A stretch of 64,000 nt of DNA, taken from assembly GCF_033115175.1 (NCBI RefSeq), contig NC_084829.1:133520996-133584995 (forward strand). Reading direction: 5' to 3'. Below the pieces are notes generated by a model. The model did no database searches. It worked only from the letters and a program-made list of their open reading frames with translations, and was not told where the DNA came from. The stretch's first letter is position 1, and each line of letters begins with the position of its first letter. This document shows positions 21,227 to 32,960 of the stretch, piece by piece. The position numbers and the translations under genes are program-made. Source of the DNA: Lepus europaeus. Lineage: Eukaryota > Chordata > Mammalia > Lagomorpha > Leporidae.

Positions 21227-22711
21227 ATATCTTAAGAAATAATACCCAATTCCTAAAATCCTAACCCTCAATATATGTTGATGAACTTTGCTTTTTTTTT
21301 TGGTTACATAATTATTCAAATTGGTATGCAAACTTACTTATGCATAGCTTATATAGATAAAATACAAATAGAAAACTCATTTAAAGTAGATGAGAAAGAA
21401 GGGTGGGATGGGGCTTCAAACAGTGCAGGGAGGAGTCCAGTAGAAGAAGATAGACATCGGCAGCCTGTATCCTGGCCAAGCACCCGTCCAAATGCATGTA
21501 AATAGCAACATGTAAATAAATGAAACCTGATTATTTACACAATTTCCGGTGTTTCCAAGATATAAGCAGCCTGTAATTCAGATAATATTAAGGTTTCTTT
21601 GTCCTCACAAATAAGAGAGTATGTGATGTTACAGACTGCAACAACACCTAGAGAATAAATGCAGTGACTCCCTCTAAAGGGCTAATCTCACTGTGGGGAT
21701 TTATTCTCTCTCTCTCTCTCCCTGTCTCTTGGTATCTGCACCAATCCACAAGATAATTCTTTAATAGAGATTTCCTGCTGTATATAATTCCTAACCTTTC
21801 AACTATGTACCAGCAATACAAGAGGTTCAGGCAACATGTATTGAGTATATCTATTAAAGGGTTATCATGAATTCAAATATATATTTATAGACTGCTACTA
21901 TATGTAAGATTTCACCTTGAACACCATAGAAGATTCAAACAGAGAGAAAATGTAGCCTGCCCTCAATGTGCTACTAGGAATTATCATATTAAGTAGACTT
22001 TAATGCATCCCTAAGACACATACAATTATTGAGGACACTCATAAGAAAAACTAGAGGTCACTCATGGCTGGTGGCTAACAGAGAAGAAGATGGTGTAGGT
22101 GAAACAGGATGGGACAAGCAATTGGAGGTTCTGGATTGTGGACAACAGCCACATCCCTAACTCCCATGTAAAGGACTTTTAGGAACATTAACTGGGTAGC
22201 AAAATGAGTAATCTGACAGGGGAATTGGGGAAAGCATTAGGAATGGAAAAAACAATTAAATGGCTATTTAAACACTCTGTGTTAGAGGCCCAGATAGGCC
22301 TAGATTGATTTGGATTTTGTCTGAAAACAAAATCCAAAGGAGAGGATAAAAAAAGTTCACAGCAAATCGGAAAATACAGGACTCACTAACTGGCTGGACT
22401 CATGCCCACCTCTAGGAGGCTGGAAAGCCATAGATGCTCATTAACAGATTAGGGATCGAGAGAGGAATATCTTATTTTGGGGAGAGAGAAAGGAAGAGAC
22501 AACCACTTCTGTGTTTGTTGAATTGCATTGTATACATTCCCAGGAATAAATACTCCTTATGGTCAAAGGCAGGGTCCAAACAATGCTTCATTCCTTCAAC
22601 TGGAAGCAAGCTTTCTCTGCTCTGAACTAAAATGGCCCCTTTGCCAATGTTTCTCATAAATAGTTCAACACTTTCATGTAACTGCTATTTTTAAATGCCC
22701 TATTTTCTCGG
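21227..22711. other. Single-copy sequence
   Basis: About 1.5 kb without a supported exon. (TC)n lies at 21703-21722. Short frames near 21370-21505 and 22434-22657 have no splice or domain support. Confidence 0.45.
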
Positions 22712-22800
22712 CTAGACGGAAAGTGGATGGAGAGCAGGGCCTATGCCTGGTTCATTTCTGTATCTCCTTACCTTGAGTAAGTGTGCTTAAATGCTGAGAA
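22712..22800 (+). repeat. L2 3'-end fragment
   Basis: GAGAGCAGGGCCTATGCCTGGTTCATTTCTGTATCTCC matches the L2 tail pattern of stop-and-count motifs before a TGCTTAAATG-type end. Diverged and short. Confidence 0.5.
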
Positions 22801-23623
22801 CAAAATGATAAGAGCATATACATTTAAGTGGTCAGGGAACACTCAAGGAAGGGAAAAGAAGGAGTGGTCAGAGAGATGGAGCTGCCTGAGGCCTGAGCAG
22901 ACTCACGGTCAGTCAAGCAAGAAGAAAAGTCCAGTGTACCCAGTCTGCCTGACCATCCCCCAAATGCTCCTTGGCTAGGAGGCCTGAGAAAAAGACTTGC
23001 CAGTGAAATAAGAGGGTCTTGGGAAGTTTTGTGTCCTGAATTCCAGGATGAAAATTAAACAATACCACCAGGCCCCTGAATTCTTAGGGACTGCTTTCCT
23101 GGGTGGCTTGAGTCCTGTCAATTATGAACAATTGTTTGCTGATAGAATCAATTTGGGGACAATTGAATGTTTAGATTTTTAAAAATTAACCTTTAAAGTA
23201 GTTTTGTTCAATCCTGTGAAGACAAAGGATCGATACTTAAAATTTAGACCACTTGCATATTTGAAGTTTGGTGGGAAGAATGCGACAATCATTTAACTAT
23301 TCCAATATTCGAAGAGTGACAACACAAAGGCCTCACTAAGGTTTTATCTCACATAAGCATTTCGCACTTTAGAGACCAAAAATTTTTCATAGGCATAATT
23401 TCATCTCATATTGAAATAAATCTTTGTGGGATCTCTTCACTTCAGATGATGTTAACTACAGCCCACTTAGAGTCAAAATCAAGTTAGCACGGGATGGTGG
23501 CTGGAATCAGTTCATTTAGTTCAATATCGTAACAATGAAAGTTGATAATGTTTCCAGCACCATGGGAGGCACTGTGAGTAGAGAGCAATCAAAAGCAGCA
23601 GTCAACCCAAATTCTTCCTCTCC
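22801..23623. other. Single-copy sequence
   Basis: No recognised feature beyond short chance open frames. Confidence 0.45.
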
Positions 23624-23693
<70 letters not shown>

Positions 23694-23783
23694 TTCCTTC
23701 CTTCCTTCCTTCCTTCCTTCCTTTCTTTCTCTCTTTCTCACTCCCTCCCTCCCTCTCTCTTTCTTTCTTTCTCTCTTTCTTCT
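23624..23783 (+). repeat. (TTTC)n / (TTCC)n microsatellite
   Basis: About 160 bp of uninterrupted pyrimidines: (CTTT)n, then (CTTC)n at 23690-23722, then degenerate CT. It abuts the tail end of a minus-strand SINE, as expected for a microsatellite seeded from an A-rich tail (the complement gives GAAA). Confidence 0.97.
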
Positions 23784-23784
23784 T

Positions 23785-23833
23785 TTAAGATTTATTTATT
23801 TTATTTGAAAGAGTTACACACAGAGAGAAGGAG

Positions 23834-23875
<42 letters not shown>

Positions 23876-24114
23876 CTTCCATCTGCTGGTTCACTCCCCA
23901 GATGGCCACAACAGCTAGAGCTGCACTGATCTGAAGTCAAGCATCAGGAGCTTCTTCCAGGTCTCCCATGCAGGTGCAGGGGCCCAAGGACTTGGGCCAT
24001 CTTCTACTGCTTTCCCAGGCCATAGCAGAGAGCTGGATTGGAAGTGGAGCAACCAGGACTTGAACCGACACCCACATGGGATGCATCTCACCTGCTACGC
24101 CACATGCCGGCCCC
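23785..24114 (-). mobile_element. CSINE with (GA)n tract
   Basis: Reverse copy running from AAGATTTATTTATTTTATTTGAAAG to CACATGCCGGCCCC, with (AG)n at 23839-23872. Its left target duplication is masked by the adjoining microsatellite. Confidence 0.9.
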
Positions 24115-25879
24115 TATCCTTCCTTTTCCTAATCCAGCCCTCTCTCTTCTGTGGATGTAGGTTCTCATCTCAGAGGGTTGTCCTCATGCTCCATTGCTGA
24201 GCCACATGCCCCAATCTCTATTTCTTTAAGTTTATAGGTTGCTTTGGAAATTATATAACAGACTGGAGTTGCTCATCATAGATCCTGAGTTATAGGACAC
24301 ATGCAGAACACTTCATCACTGCTACTGTGGAATAGTTTTCTTTTTTTAAAAGGCAGAATTGTAGAATACAAAAGAGGGAAGCTGTTTTTGGACTTAGAAG
24401 GCTTATCAAATTGCACAAAGGACTACACAAGTTGGCATTCCCCTAAATCACACACACAGGAGGAGGTTCCCCATCACACTGAATGTTCTCTGCTCTACTG
24501 AAATCAGATTATAAACTGGAATATTTGGATATTCTACATTTAAGAAAATAATTTTTCCTAGTAAATATTTACCAAGTGTCTACTGGATACAAGGTGCTAT
24601 GCATGAGAGGCAAAGGAAGATGCAAGCTTCCAGCTTGCCACATCCGGTTGCCAGTGCTGAGTTAAGACATTTGTTCCTTATTAAGTAAGCGTTTGGAACC
24701 TACTGGGAGTTTTTAACTGAGAGAAGAACTGTATTACAGAGAAAGGAAAGACTCACATGACTGTCTAATGGATTGGCAGAAAAGTGCCTAGATGTGGGGA
24801 TGCCAATTATGAGGAAGGCAATAGATGCAGACCTTCTCTGGGGAATGCAGCAATAATCAAAATGTGTAACTAATATACAATGAACTTGCCCTATGACTTA
24901 CTGAATACGATAAGTATGAAAAAGAGTGAAAGGAGAATTCAATGTCTTGAGCCTTGATGAAGGTGGTTCTTTCAACACAATTAAGACAAAAAGAGGAGCT
25001 GGTAAGAGGCGTGGAGAGGATGAGGTGATGCAATTAGCTTCCAGAATGTACAGCTTGTGATGCCAACAGGACATGCAGGGAAAGAAACTCAAGATTCTGA
25101 GAAGGACACTTTAAGTCACCTATTTAGAGGTGCAGGAAGCAATTTTGGAAGTGTATGAAATTATAGAATTAGAGGACATTGAAGAGAGGGAAGACAACCT
25201 GTGTTTAGGTTTATTTCTGAGTTTACTGAGAGTAAAGGAAGCTCTGTAGGGTATTAAGTACCAGTAGTCAGAGGAAAGTTTAAAGAGCAGTTAGCAAAAG
25301 GTCATTGTAGTAATACCAAGTGCTTTTTGATGTAAAGATGATGAACACTAAGAAGTGATGTTAGGAGACTATTGGTGTTCCTAAAGAGTTCAGTCTCCTT
25401 TAAAGAGTGGAAATTAGATCTCTAGGAACAAGCAGAGTCAATAAGTAGATGCATTGCAGATAGAGTACTTTTGGTGGGAGGGTTGATGATGGAATAAAAG
25501 AAGCTGGTGAACAAGAAAACTCATTTTAAAATATGTTGTGCGGGAGTTCTGAGAATAATATGCTTAACATTGAAAAAACATTGTATAAAGAAATTATTCT
25601 AATTGTGCTATTAAACATGGATAGTGAAAAGAACACACATTACAAAGTGCTTGCTACAATTTTCAGTGATAATGTATTGTAGTGTTTTCATGCAAATTAT
25701 TCAATGCAGGTGGATTGTTGCAATTTAGTAGTCTTCTTAATTTTAAGATTTTATGTGACAAATGGATACTGGAGATAATACCAAATGAGTTCATGAAAAA
25801 AAATGTTATATCAATGTATTTTCTCCCTATAAATTTGAATTCTTCCCTCCACCATTCATAATTGCACATGAAGGTACAT
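24115..25879. other. Mostly single-copy; possible antisense L2 at about 24,760-25,460
   Basis: The part TCATTGTAGTAATACCAAG...GATGATGAACACTAAGAAG (about 25302-25358) resembles the reverse complement of L2 open-reading sequence. The remainder is unassigned, with no exon. Confidence 0.35.
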
Positions 25880-26133
25880 GAAAGCAGTGGAAGATGGATC
25901 AAATACCTGGGTCTCTGCCACCCACATGGGAAACTGAATGAAGCTCCTGGTGCTTGGCTTCAGTTTGGCTAAACCCTTGTAGTTGTGGCCCTTTTGGGAG
26001 TGAACTAGTAGATGGACGCGCTCTCTCTTTCTCTCTCTTCACGCATGCACTCTCTCTCTCTCGTCTTCTCCGTCTTCCTATGTTTTTCCCTCTCTATATG
26101 TAACTCTTTCAAATAAATAAATCTTTTTTAAAG
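25880..26133 (+). mobile_element. CSINE, 5'-truncated
   Basis: It begins in the body at AAAGCAGTGGAAGATGG and keeps the CACCCACATGGGA block, a long CT tract (26018-26068) and the AAATAAATAAATC tail. Confidence 0.85.
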
Positions 26134-26204
26134 ATTCATGGAAATGTATATTATAGAAAAATTACACATGGATTTCAAAATTTTTCAATTCAAAATGAAC
26201 ACTT

Positions 26205-26512
26205 TTTATTAAAAAAAAAAAATCTAGACAGAAAAAGAGAGAGTTCAGGTAGACACAGAGATAGAATACTACTCTATACCAATTCACTCTCCAAATTCTC
26301 CCTGTGGCCAAGACAGGGCCATGCTGAAGATGGAACACAATGCATGTCTCCTATGTGACTGATATAAACCCTATTACTGAGCCACCATCTGCCTGCTGCC
26401 TCTGAGGGTCTGTATTATTGTAACAATGAGCTGGAACAGCAAATTAAACCCAGGTACTCCAGTGTAGGATGCAGGGCCCTCTTAATTGCTGAGCTAACGA
26501 CCACCACTGCTC
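26205..26512 (-). mobile_element. Old SINE, strongly diverged
   Basis: An A/T-rich tail complement, an AGAGAGA patch, AATTCACTCTCCAAAT and a decayed body ending near CCACCACTGCTCCC keep the order of a reverse CSINE-like element. The copy lies directly before a second one. Confidence 0.6.
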
Positions 26513-26520
26513 CCTAAACT

Positions 26521-26825
26521 TAAAGTTCATTTTGTTTATTTGAGAGGAAGAGTTACAGAGAGAGAGGGTCAGATAAAGAAATCTTCCATTTGCTGGTTCA
26601 CTCTCCATATGGCTGCAACAGGTGGGGCTGGGCCAAACTGAAGCCAGTAGCTACACACTTCTTCCTAGTCTCCCACATGGGTGCAGGGGCCCAAGCACTT
26701 GGGCCATCTTCTGTGGCTTTCCCAGACCACAGCAGAGAACTGGATCAGAAGTGGAGTAGCTGGTCCTAGAACGGACTATCATTGCAGGCAGTGATTTTAT
26801 CTGATTTGTTACAATGCTAGCTCCC
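26521..26825 (-). mobile_element. CSINE
   Basis: GAGAGGAAGAGTTACAGAGAG near the tail, CTTCCATTTGCTGG, GGTGCAGGGGCCCAAGCACTTGGGCC in the body, and a head end at ACAATGCTAGCTCCC. Confidence 0.88.
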
Positions 26826-28936
26826 ACTACACTTATCTTTTAATTGCATTTTCCATGAAATGTTTGAAGTACCTTCATATTTATGAACTTTCAAATAATA
26901 ACTAGTGGACATTTTTTTCACAAACTGATAAGCATCATAAGGACATAAAATAAAGAGTTATGTAAAAAAAAACAGATAATTGAATCTTTATATTTTAAAA
27001 TGTAGTTGATTTTCAAAGGGTCAACAGAGTGATATTGTTCATAATTTGATTACTATTATCATTTAAAAATGTATATTTAAAAGTCAGGCTTGGTATGGCT
27101 TGCCAAGAGAAACATGCGAAGTAAAAATGCAGGAAACAATTGCAAGTATGTTTGTTAGGATAGGACAGCATGAGTTGGTGGAAATTCCAAATGAAGCCCA
27201 AACGCGTTCCACAGAAGAAAAAAAAAATAGTAGCACTCATTCTAGAATGCCAATGAGAACACACCTGGAATTCATGGTGGGTTATCTCCAACAAGAATGA
27301 ATATCTAGGTAACTGGAAATAGTTCAGAGATAAGCAAGAACAATGGTTAAACACTTGCAGAGACTCTACTGCAACAAGAACAAAAGAACTTACATTTGTT
27401 TAACGTGGCTAAAAGATGACTAAATGTGGGCATGATATCTGTGTATAAACATCTGAAGGTTGGATGTAAACATGGAAGACAGAGTAGAATGGCATAATAA
27501 GGTAGGAAAAGGATTTGACTTCAGAAAAAGTTTCACAAGAAAATTTAAAAGTAAATATAATGAAGCTGCCCCCCTCCCCCCAGAAAATGTGTATTTCCTT
27601 CTCTTTAGAGACTCTACCAACAAGTTCAGCAGAGAGTCCAGCAGCAGAGAATGACCCAATAGGTCTCCTGTAGATCTGACTTCTTCGCTTTCACAAGCTA
27701 AGAGAAGCCTTTTAAAGCCTGGTCTAACTGCACAAAATTACTCAGAAAGTGTGTTTATTTATAGATTTTAGAAAAACGGCAGCACAGGACTTCAGATCCC
27801 TGGGCAATCATTTCCATTTGTTCTCCTAGTCTGTCATTGGTGGAGAAGATGATGTGAATACTGTTCAACCTTGTTCATACTGAGGTTGGCCTTTAAAACT
27901 CCATTCTTCCAGAGCTCAAATGGTTTGGCTTAGAATTACTGAGCAACAATTCAATGACTGTATTTTTTAAGAACTGTGTATATTTCTAACTGGAGTTCAA
28001 AGGTACACCAAAAGAGTGCTCAAGAGATTTGTTATAGGATTATTTCTACAAACATCCAGGCTTCTGTTTTCTTTTTTCGGGTAAGTGTAGTGTCTTATTC
28101 CATTTTTTAGCCTAAAAATCTGTTCTTACTAAAGTGATGGCATGATTTTCCCCTTAAGGTTGCCTTTAAATGAAATTAAAATATAAATTGTGTTTTGGAT
28201 TATGAGCTCCTGGAGCACTTTGTTTGTATAACTTGACTTTAAACAAAACTGAATGCCAAAACAGTGCCATGCACATTTGAAAAATAAACAAATAGTAAAT
28301 GCTAAGGGCAGAGGCATCTCATCCCAGAGGTTTGGTTAAGGGAATTGCTAATAAAATGTATTTTATATTTCCATCAGTTTTCACTAGGAAGCCACATGCG
28401 TTTTCTATCCCATCCTCCAACGAATCTCTTTTCTCAGATTGACTTGAACATTTACGGATATTCCAATGCACGGTTCACCACTGGTTCTGAATCGCTCCCA
28501 GAATTTAGCAGTAGGTTGCTGACTTCAGAATTTCCCATTTGCTGCAGAAGCTTTCATTTCCTGCATTCCTCTGCTGCTCCTCTCTGCACCGCTGTCTTAT
28601 AGAACTTTGTTGCAGTACCACACTGGGCCAACAGATGCTGCCCCTTCGTGTTGTTAACAGTTGGAGAGTTTCTTTTCTAGTGGTTAAGCTCTAAAATGAA
28701 AGAAGAGGGAAGGTGGTGAGAAGTAGGGAGAGGAATGGATAACTGGAAACATCTTTGCAGAGACTACTTCTCTTTTGAACTGTGTACTTACAAATTCTTT
28801 ACCTTTTACCACAAGAGATAGTAAGTAAATAAATAAATAAATAACAATGTTAAAAAGTTACCTCAGCATCAGAGATTTCAAGTGTAATTTGGGCAAGGAA
28901 ATCATTAATAAACACAAAATTTAACAAGTAATACAT
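26826..28936. other. Single-copy sequence, 2.1 kb
   Basis: No exon is proven. The stretch 28,380-28,680 is less AT-rich with several CpGs (CATGCG, TTTACGG, TGCACGG, AATCGC) and an 85-codon frame, but lacks a convincing splice pair. (AAAT)n lies at 28827-28843. Confidence 0.4.
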
Positions 28937-28949
28937 AAAAGTATCTTAG

Positions 28950-29256
28950 GCTGGCGCCGCGGCTCAATAGGCTAATCCTCCGCCTGTGGCGCTGGCACAC
29001 CGGGGTCTGGTCCCGGTCAGGGCGCTGCTGGATTCTGTTACGGTCGCTCCTCTTCCTGTCCAGCTCTTGCTGTGGCCAGGGAAGGCAGCGGAGGATGGCC
29101 CAAGTCCTTGGGCCCTGCACCCACATGGGAGACCAGGGGAAGCACCTGGCTCCTGGCTTCGGATCAGCGCGATGCGCCGGTCGCAGCGCACCAGCTGCAG
29201 CAGCCAATGGGGGGGGGGGGGTGAACCAACAGAAAAAAGGAAGACCTTTCTCTCTG

Positions 29257-29291
<35 letters not shown>

Positions 29292-29320
29292 ACTGTCTAA
29301 CTCTGCATGTTATAAAAAAA
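28950..29320 (+). mobile_element. Young CSINE with G12 tract and pure-A tail
   Basis: GGCTGGCGCCGCGGCTCAATAGG head with many intact CpGs. The exact 13-bp duplication AAAAGTATCTTAG occurs at 28937-28949 and 29321-29333. A G-run at about 29209-29221 replaces the usual GGAGG before GTGAACC. Confidence 0.95.
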
Positions 29321-29333
29321 AAAAGTATCTTAG

Positions 29334-30289
29334 ATTTGATGTTTATCTCCAGAAATAGGAATATTTGGAGACTCTGGGGACTCATGGGATGTTGTTCCCA
29401 TAAGGCAATGTTTCTCACACTGTAGAGTAAGACAATTTTAGGTGATATAGGAGAAATCAGTCTTATTTCTGTAACACAGACTCACTTACAGGTCATCTTC
29501 TATTCATGGCAAATTAGGTTGAATTTCCATTGATGATGACAATAAAAAGTCTTTTTATGAGATAAACAATACTTATTAATTCAGTAATATTACAGGTGAT
29601 ATGACAATAATTAGAAATGTGATAATTCAATAGACATGCTGCAAATAATACTTTCTTTAAAAAAAAGAACATGTTTTTAGTTATATAGCCTTAATGTCTG
29701 TGTTCAACTTATTTCAAATGTGGACTGAAAATATGACAGTGGTATCCATGTGATACATGTATTTTAAGACAACCATTAGAAGTTGAATTACTAATCACTA
29801 AGAAGTTGAATAACTAATATTGTCATATAATTCAAGGTTTATAGGGTAGCTTCTGTAAATGTATTTTTATGTTGATGTTTAAAAAATTAGGCAGGAGCAA
29901 AGTAACCCTAGAAAGCAAGGTCAATATGCTGAAAATCTGATTTTTTGAACAGGGCAAAGAAACGTGCTAAAATATAATATTTATGTTAGCTATATATTGT
30001 ACTGAAGTATGAATTTTAATTTTATTCCAATTATACATTTTCCCACATTTGTTGAGAGGTAATACTAACACACAATGCTTGACTCCAAAATGAAATTTAA
30101 AAATACGTACTCTTTTGAGGAGTTTTTAAGTTCAACATTGTTCGTAGTTCTTACATAATAGTTGCTATAGCCACAGAGCATTCTTAGACACTGAATGATT
30201 CACAAACACCGAAAATGCATATTTGGCCTTGGTGGCACATCCACCATATTGAGAATTCCTACTTCTCTGCCGACGACTGCTAAGAGAGT
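29334..30289. other. Single-copy AT-rich sequence
   Basis: Nothing beyond short direct repeats (AGTTGAAT(T/A)ACTAAT) near 29,780-29,820. Confidence 0.45.
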
Positions 30290-30420
30290 GGGCTTAGAGA
30301 TCCCAAGTCTTGTCTGAACCTTGGGTCTGCTCTTTAGTAGCATACTTAAACTTTCTGAGCCGTTAGTTTTCTCACAGGCAAAATGGAGAAAGTAAGCTTT
30401 GTGAAATTAATTATATCTGC
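30290..30420 (+). repeat. MIR
   Basis: CTTGGGTCTGCTC, then AAACTTTCTGAGCC, TTTTCTCACAGGCAAAATGGAGA gives the plus-strand MIR core order. Confidence 0.65.
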
Positions 30421-30939
30421 TCATTGATGGTTTACTCTTAAGTGTATATTCCCTGGCGTTCCTCTTAAGGTTGGGGTATGCTGTGGGCCATTATCCAAAA
30501 GCCTTTTATGCCAAAACCACCCTCAGAACCCTTTCTACCCAAGATCCAGAAAAGTAAAACTTAGGCCTGGCAGTGCCTACACCCTCCAAAATAAATCTGC
30601 AGGAAAGAACACACAGTAAGTAATGAGAGTAGCGATGAGTACCTTAACCAGTTTAAATTTACAACCTTGTCTTTTGCACTGCTTCTTAATCATGGTAGAT
30701 AACGCCTCGCTTATTAAGAAGCTCAAGTAAATCGCAGCTATAAACGTTTTTCGTTGGTTTTGCTTTTGAACTTGACGGTGCTCAAGCCACTTAGATCGCA
30801 GAGCAGAAGAGGAAGAAACTTCTTTCTGACAATTTTCAGAACTTAATTTAGTTGCTTACGTGTTGGAGCTAAATTTTCTTTGGAAGGGAACAATTTGGTG
30901 TCTCTCAAACCACCCTAGGGCAATGTGGGGGCTGCTTGA

Positions 30940-31130
30940 GGGATCCTGAGCTTGTGACTAGAGACCATTGGGTTTGTCTTTGGGAACATTACTTGGATTT
31001 TGGGGGCTTCAGTTCTCTCATCTTTTATACAGGGTTAACAATGGCGACCTTTCTAGGGTGGTCATGCAAATGAGCTGAACTCAAGTGGACTGCAAGTGAC
31101 CCATAAGACCAACACTCAATAAATCCTCAG
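30940..31130 (+). repeat. MIR
   Basis: TTTGGGAACATTACTTGG, CTTCAGTTCTCTCATC, then ATGCAAATGAGCTGAAC and ACTCAATAAATCCTCAG follow the MIR consensus order. It lies just upstream of the CpG island. Confidence 0.6.
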
Positions 31131-31429
31131 CAAATCGAAACTTACTATCAATGTGACAATTAAGGATGCTGTTAAAATAGACAATAGGTTTTAGGAATAG
31201 GTGACTAAAGGGATGAGAAATGCACGGGTTGCTGATGCTGTACACTTTGCTATGGCCCTGGTTCCGCTACACGCACGTGTGCCTATGGATCACGAAAACC
31301 TATGTAGGTTAATAATGTGAGCGCAGAAGGCACAAAACGAAATGTCATTTCAGCAATGTGCCTGAGGCAGCTCTGACGCTGCCTTGGAAGTCAGTCGTTG
31401 CTGCCTGACCTTTGGGCGTCTGGGAGGGA

Positions 31430-32960
31430 TGCCTATACCTGCGCCCGGCCCTGGAAGGGGCCCAGGCCCTCCTCAGCACAGCCTATCCGCAGACTGCTTA
31501 CTCCTCACGGCGCACATCTCCACGGAAAAGGGTGTTTCCTCCAGGCCCAGAAAGCGCCCCAGTCTGGCGTGGGTTGGTTTTTGTTTCACGTTGTTGCAAG
31601 AGGTGAAGTCCCTGAAGTTGCTCCCCTGGGGTAAGTGGCAAGGAGGCCGGCAGGGGGCCCGCGGTGGCCCACACCCGGCAATAGGGTAGCGGGGGAGTTA
31701 CTGGCGACGCCAGGGGGCTGCCCCCAAAGCAGGTGGGGACAGACAAGACAACGTCCCTTCGCTCAGGAAGGGGAGTTCGGCCACCGGTCCCTCCCCCTCG
31801 GGCGGGAGGCCGCACAGGACCTGGCCAGGCTGGGTGGGGGCGGGGTGGGGGCGGCGCGGAGATTATCGCGGCGCCACCCGGGACGCCCAGGGCCACGGGG
31901 CCCCGGGAGGTCCCCACGCGAGACCGCAAACGATGTCAACAGGCTGTCACCCGAGGTCGAATAAAAAGCGATCAGTCTCCCACGCGCCGCCGTCCCCTGC
32001 GACCCTGGCGGCCGCCCGAGCCCGCAGTGGCCTCCGGCGACGTCGCCCCCTCCCGCCTCCGACTCCGCGCGCAAGTGCGAGGCTGCCCGCCGCGCGGCGC
32101 ACGCTCCGGCCGCTCCCGGCTTCCGCGCAAAACTTCCATCCTGTCCGCGTGAAGTTGTCGCTCCCTGCGAGAGGGGGAAAGGGCTTTGGGGAGCGCTTGG
32201 AGTGACGAGTGCGGCGGCGGAGCGCGCAATCTCCTCAGCCTTTTTTCTTCTCTTTTCCCCCCGCGTCGTCAGTGCGGGGTTTTGGCTCCTCGCTCCTGTC
32301 CTCCCCCCTTCGGAGCCGGCTTCTCCCCCGCCCCGTTTCTCCCCCACTTGTGTACGCTATTTGTTGGGGGGTGGCCGAAGGGGATGTCCTGTTTTCACCA
32401 GAGGCACAGCGCGAAGAGGAAACTTCGACACTGGAAGGAACGAGAATAAATACCGACGCACCGAGCCGCGGCGGGGACGCACACTTGAACTTCGGGACTT
32501 CGAGGCGGTCCGGGAGACTGGAGGTGAGTGTCCCCCCCCCCCCCTTTCTTCCAGCCTCCTTCTAGAAGCCCAGGGGGCCTGGATTTTGGCGGAGCCCCCG
32601 GACGCTTTCCCTCCTGAGTGCGCGCGGCTCCGCCGGGAGTACCGAAGCGCTGGGAGCAGGGACGCGCCGCGGGAAGGTGCCTGCGCGCCAGAGTTCCCGA
32701 GGGCGCTCCAGGCTGGGTGTCCTACGCCGGAGGGCCCGGACCGCTCGGACTGCAGTGGCGCGCTCTGTCCTGGAGGACGCCCCCGCGCCCCAAGTTTCCC
32801 TTCGGATCCGGCTGTCCCCCGCCGGGCTGCGACGAGCCGGCGCGGAACGGAGTTCGCTGCGGCTCCTACCTGCTCCCCGCCCCCGCCTCGCAGAGGCGCG
32901 CGCGCCGGGGTCTCCCCTCCATCCTTCCCGTGACATTTATGACTTTGTGATGACGCCTTC
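31430..32960. promoter_or_regulatory. CpG island, probable gene promoter
   Basis: About 1.5 kb with dense, undepleted CpG and very high GC, in a window that is otherwise AT-rich and CpG-poor. It is free of SINEs. GC boxes (GGGGGCGGGG at 31836-31845, then GGGGGCGGC) and long C-runs (32530-32542) are present. CpG islands of this size mark pol II promoters of housekeeping or developmental genes. The several long open frames here arise from lack of AT-rich stops and are not evidence of protein. Both strands could initiate. The plus-strand donor at 32,524 favours plus. Confidence 0.9.
32150..32523 (+). other. Candidate non-coding first exon (5' UTR) with consensus donor
   Basis: The sequence ends CTGGAG followed by GTGAGT (intron from 32524), a full match to the donor consensus. 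A TATA-like AATAAATA lies at 32445-32452, so transcription could also start near 32,475, giving a short exon. The 5' limit shown is a guess. No acceptor or coding exon is identified downstream in the window, so the first intron would exceed 31 kb. The gene is not recognised. Confidence 0.45.

Noticed and set aside
23535..23918. 127-codon frame
   Set aside because: It is a translation of the TTTC microsatellite and the SINE tail (Phe/Leu/Ser repeats).
28950..29030. tRNA gene (A-box and B-box-like promoter)
   Set aside because: This is the tRNA-derived head of a CSINE; no cloverleaf, and it is followed by SINE body and tail.
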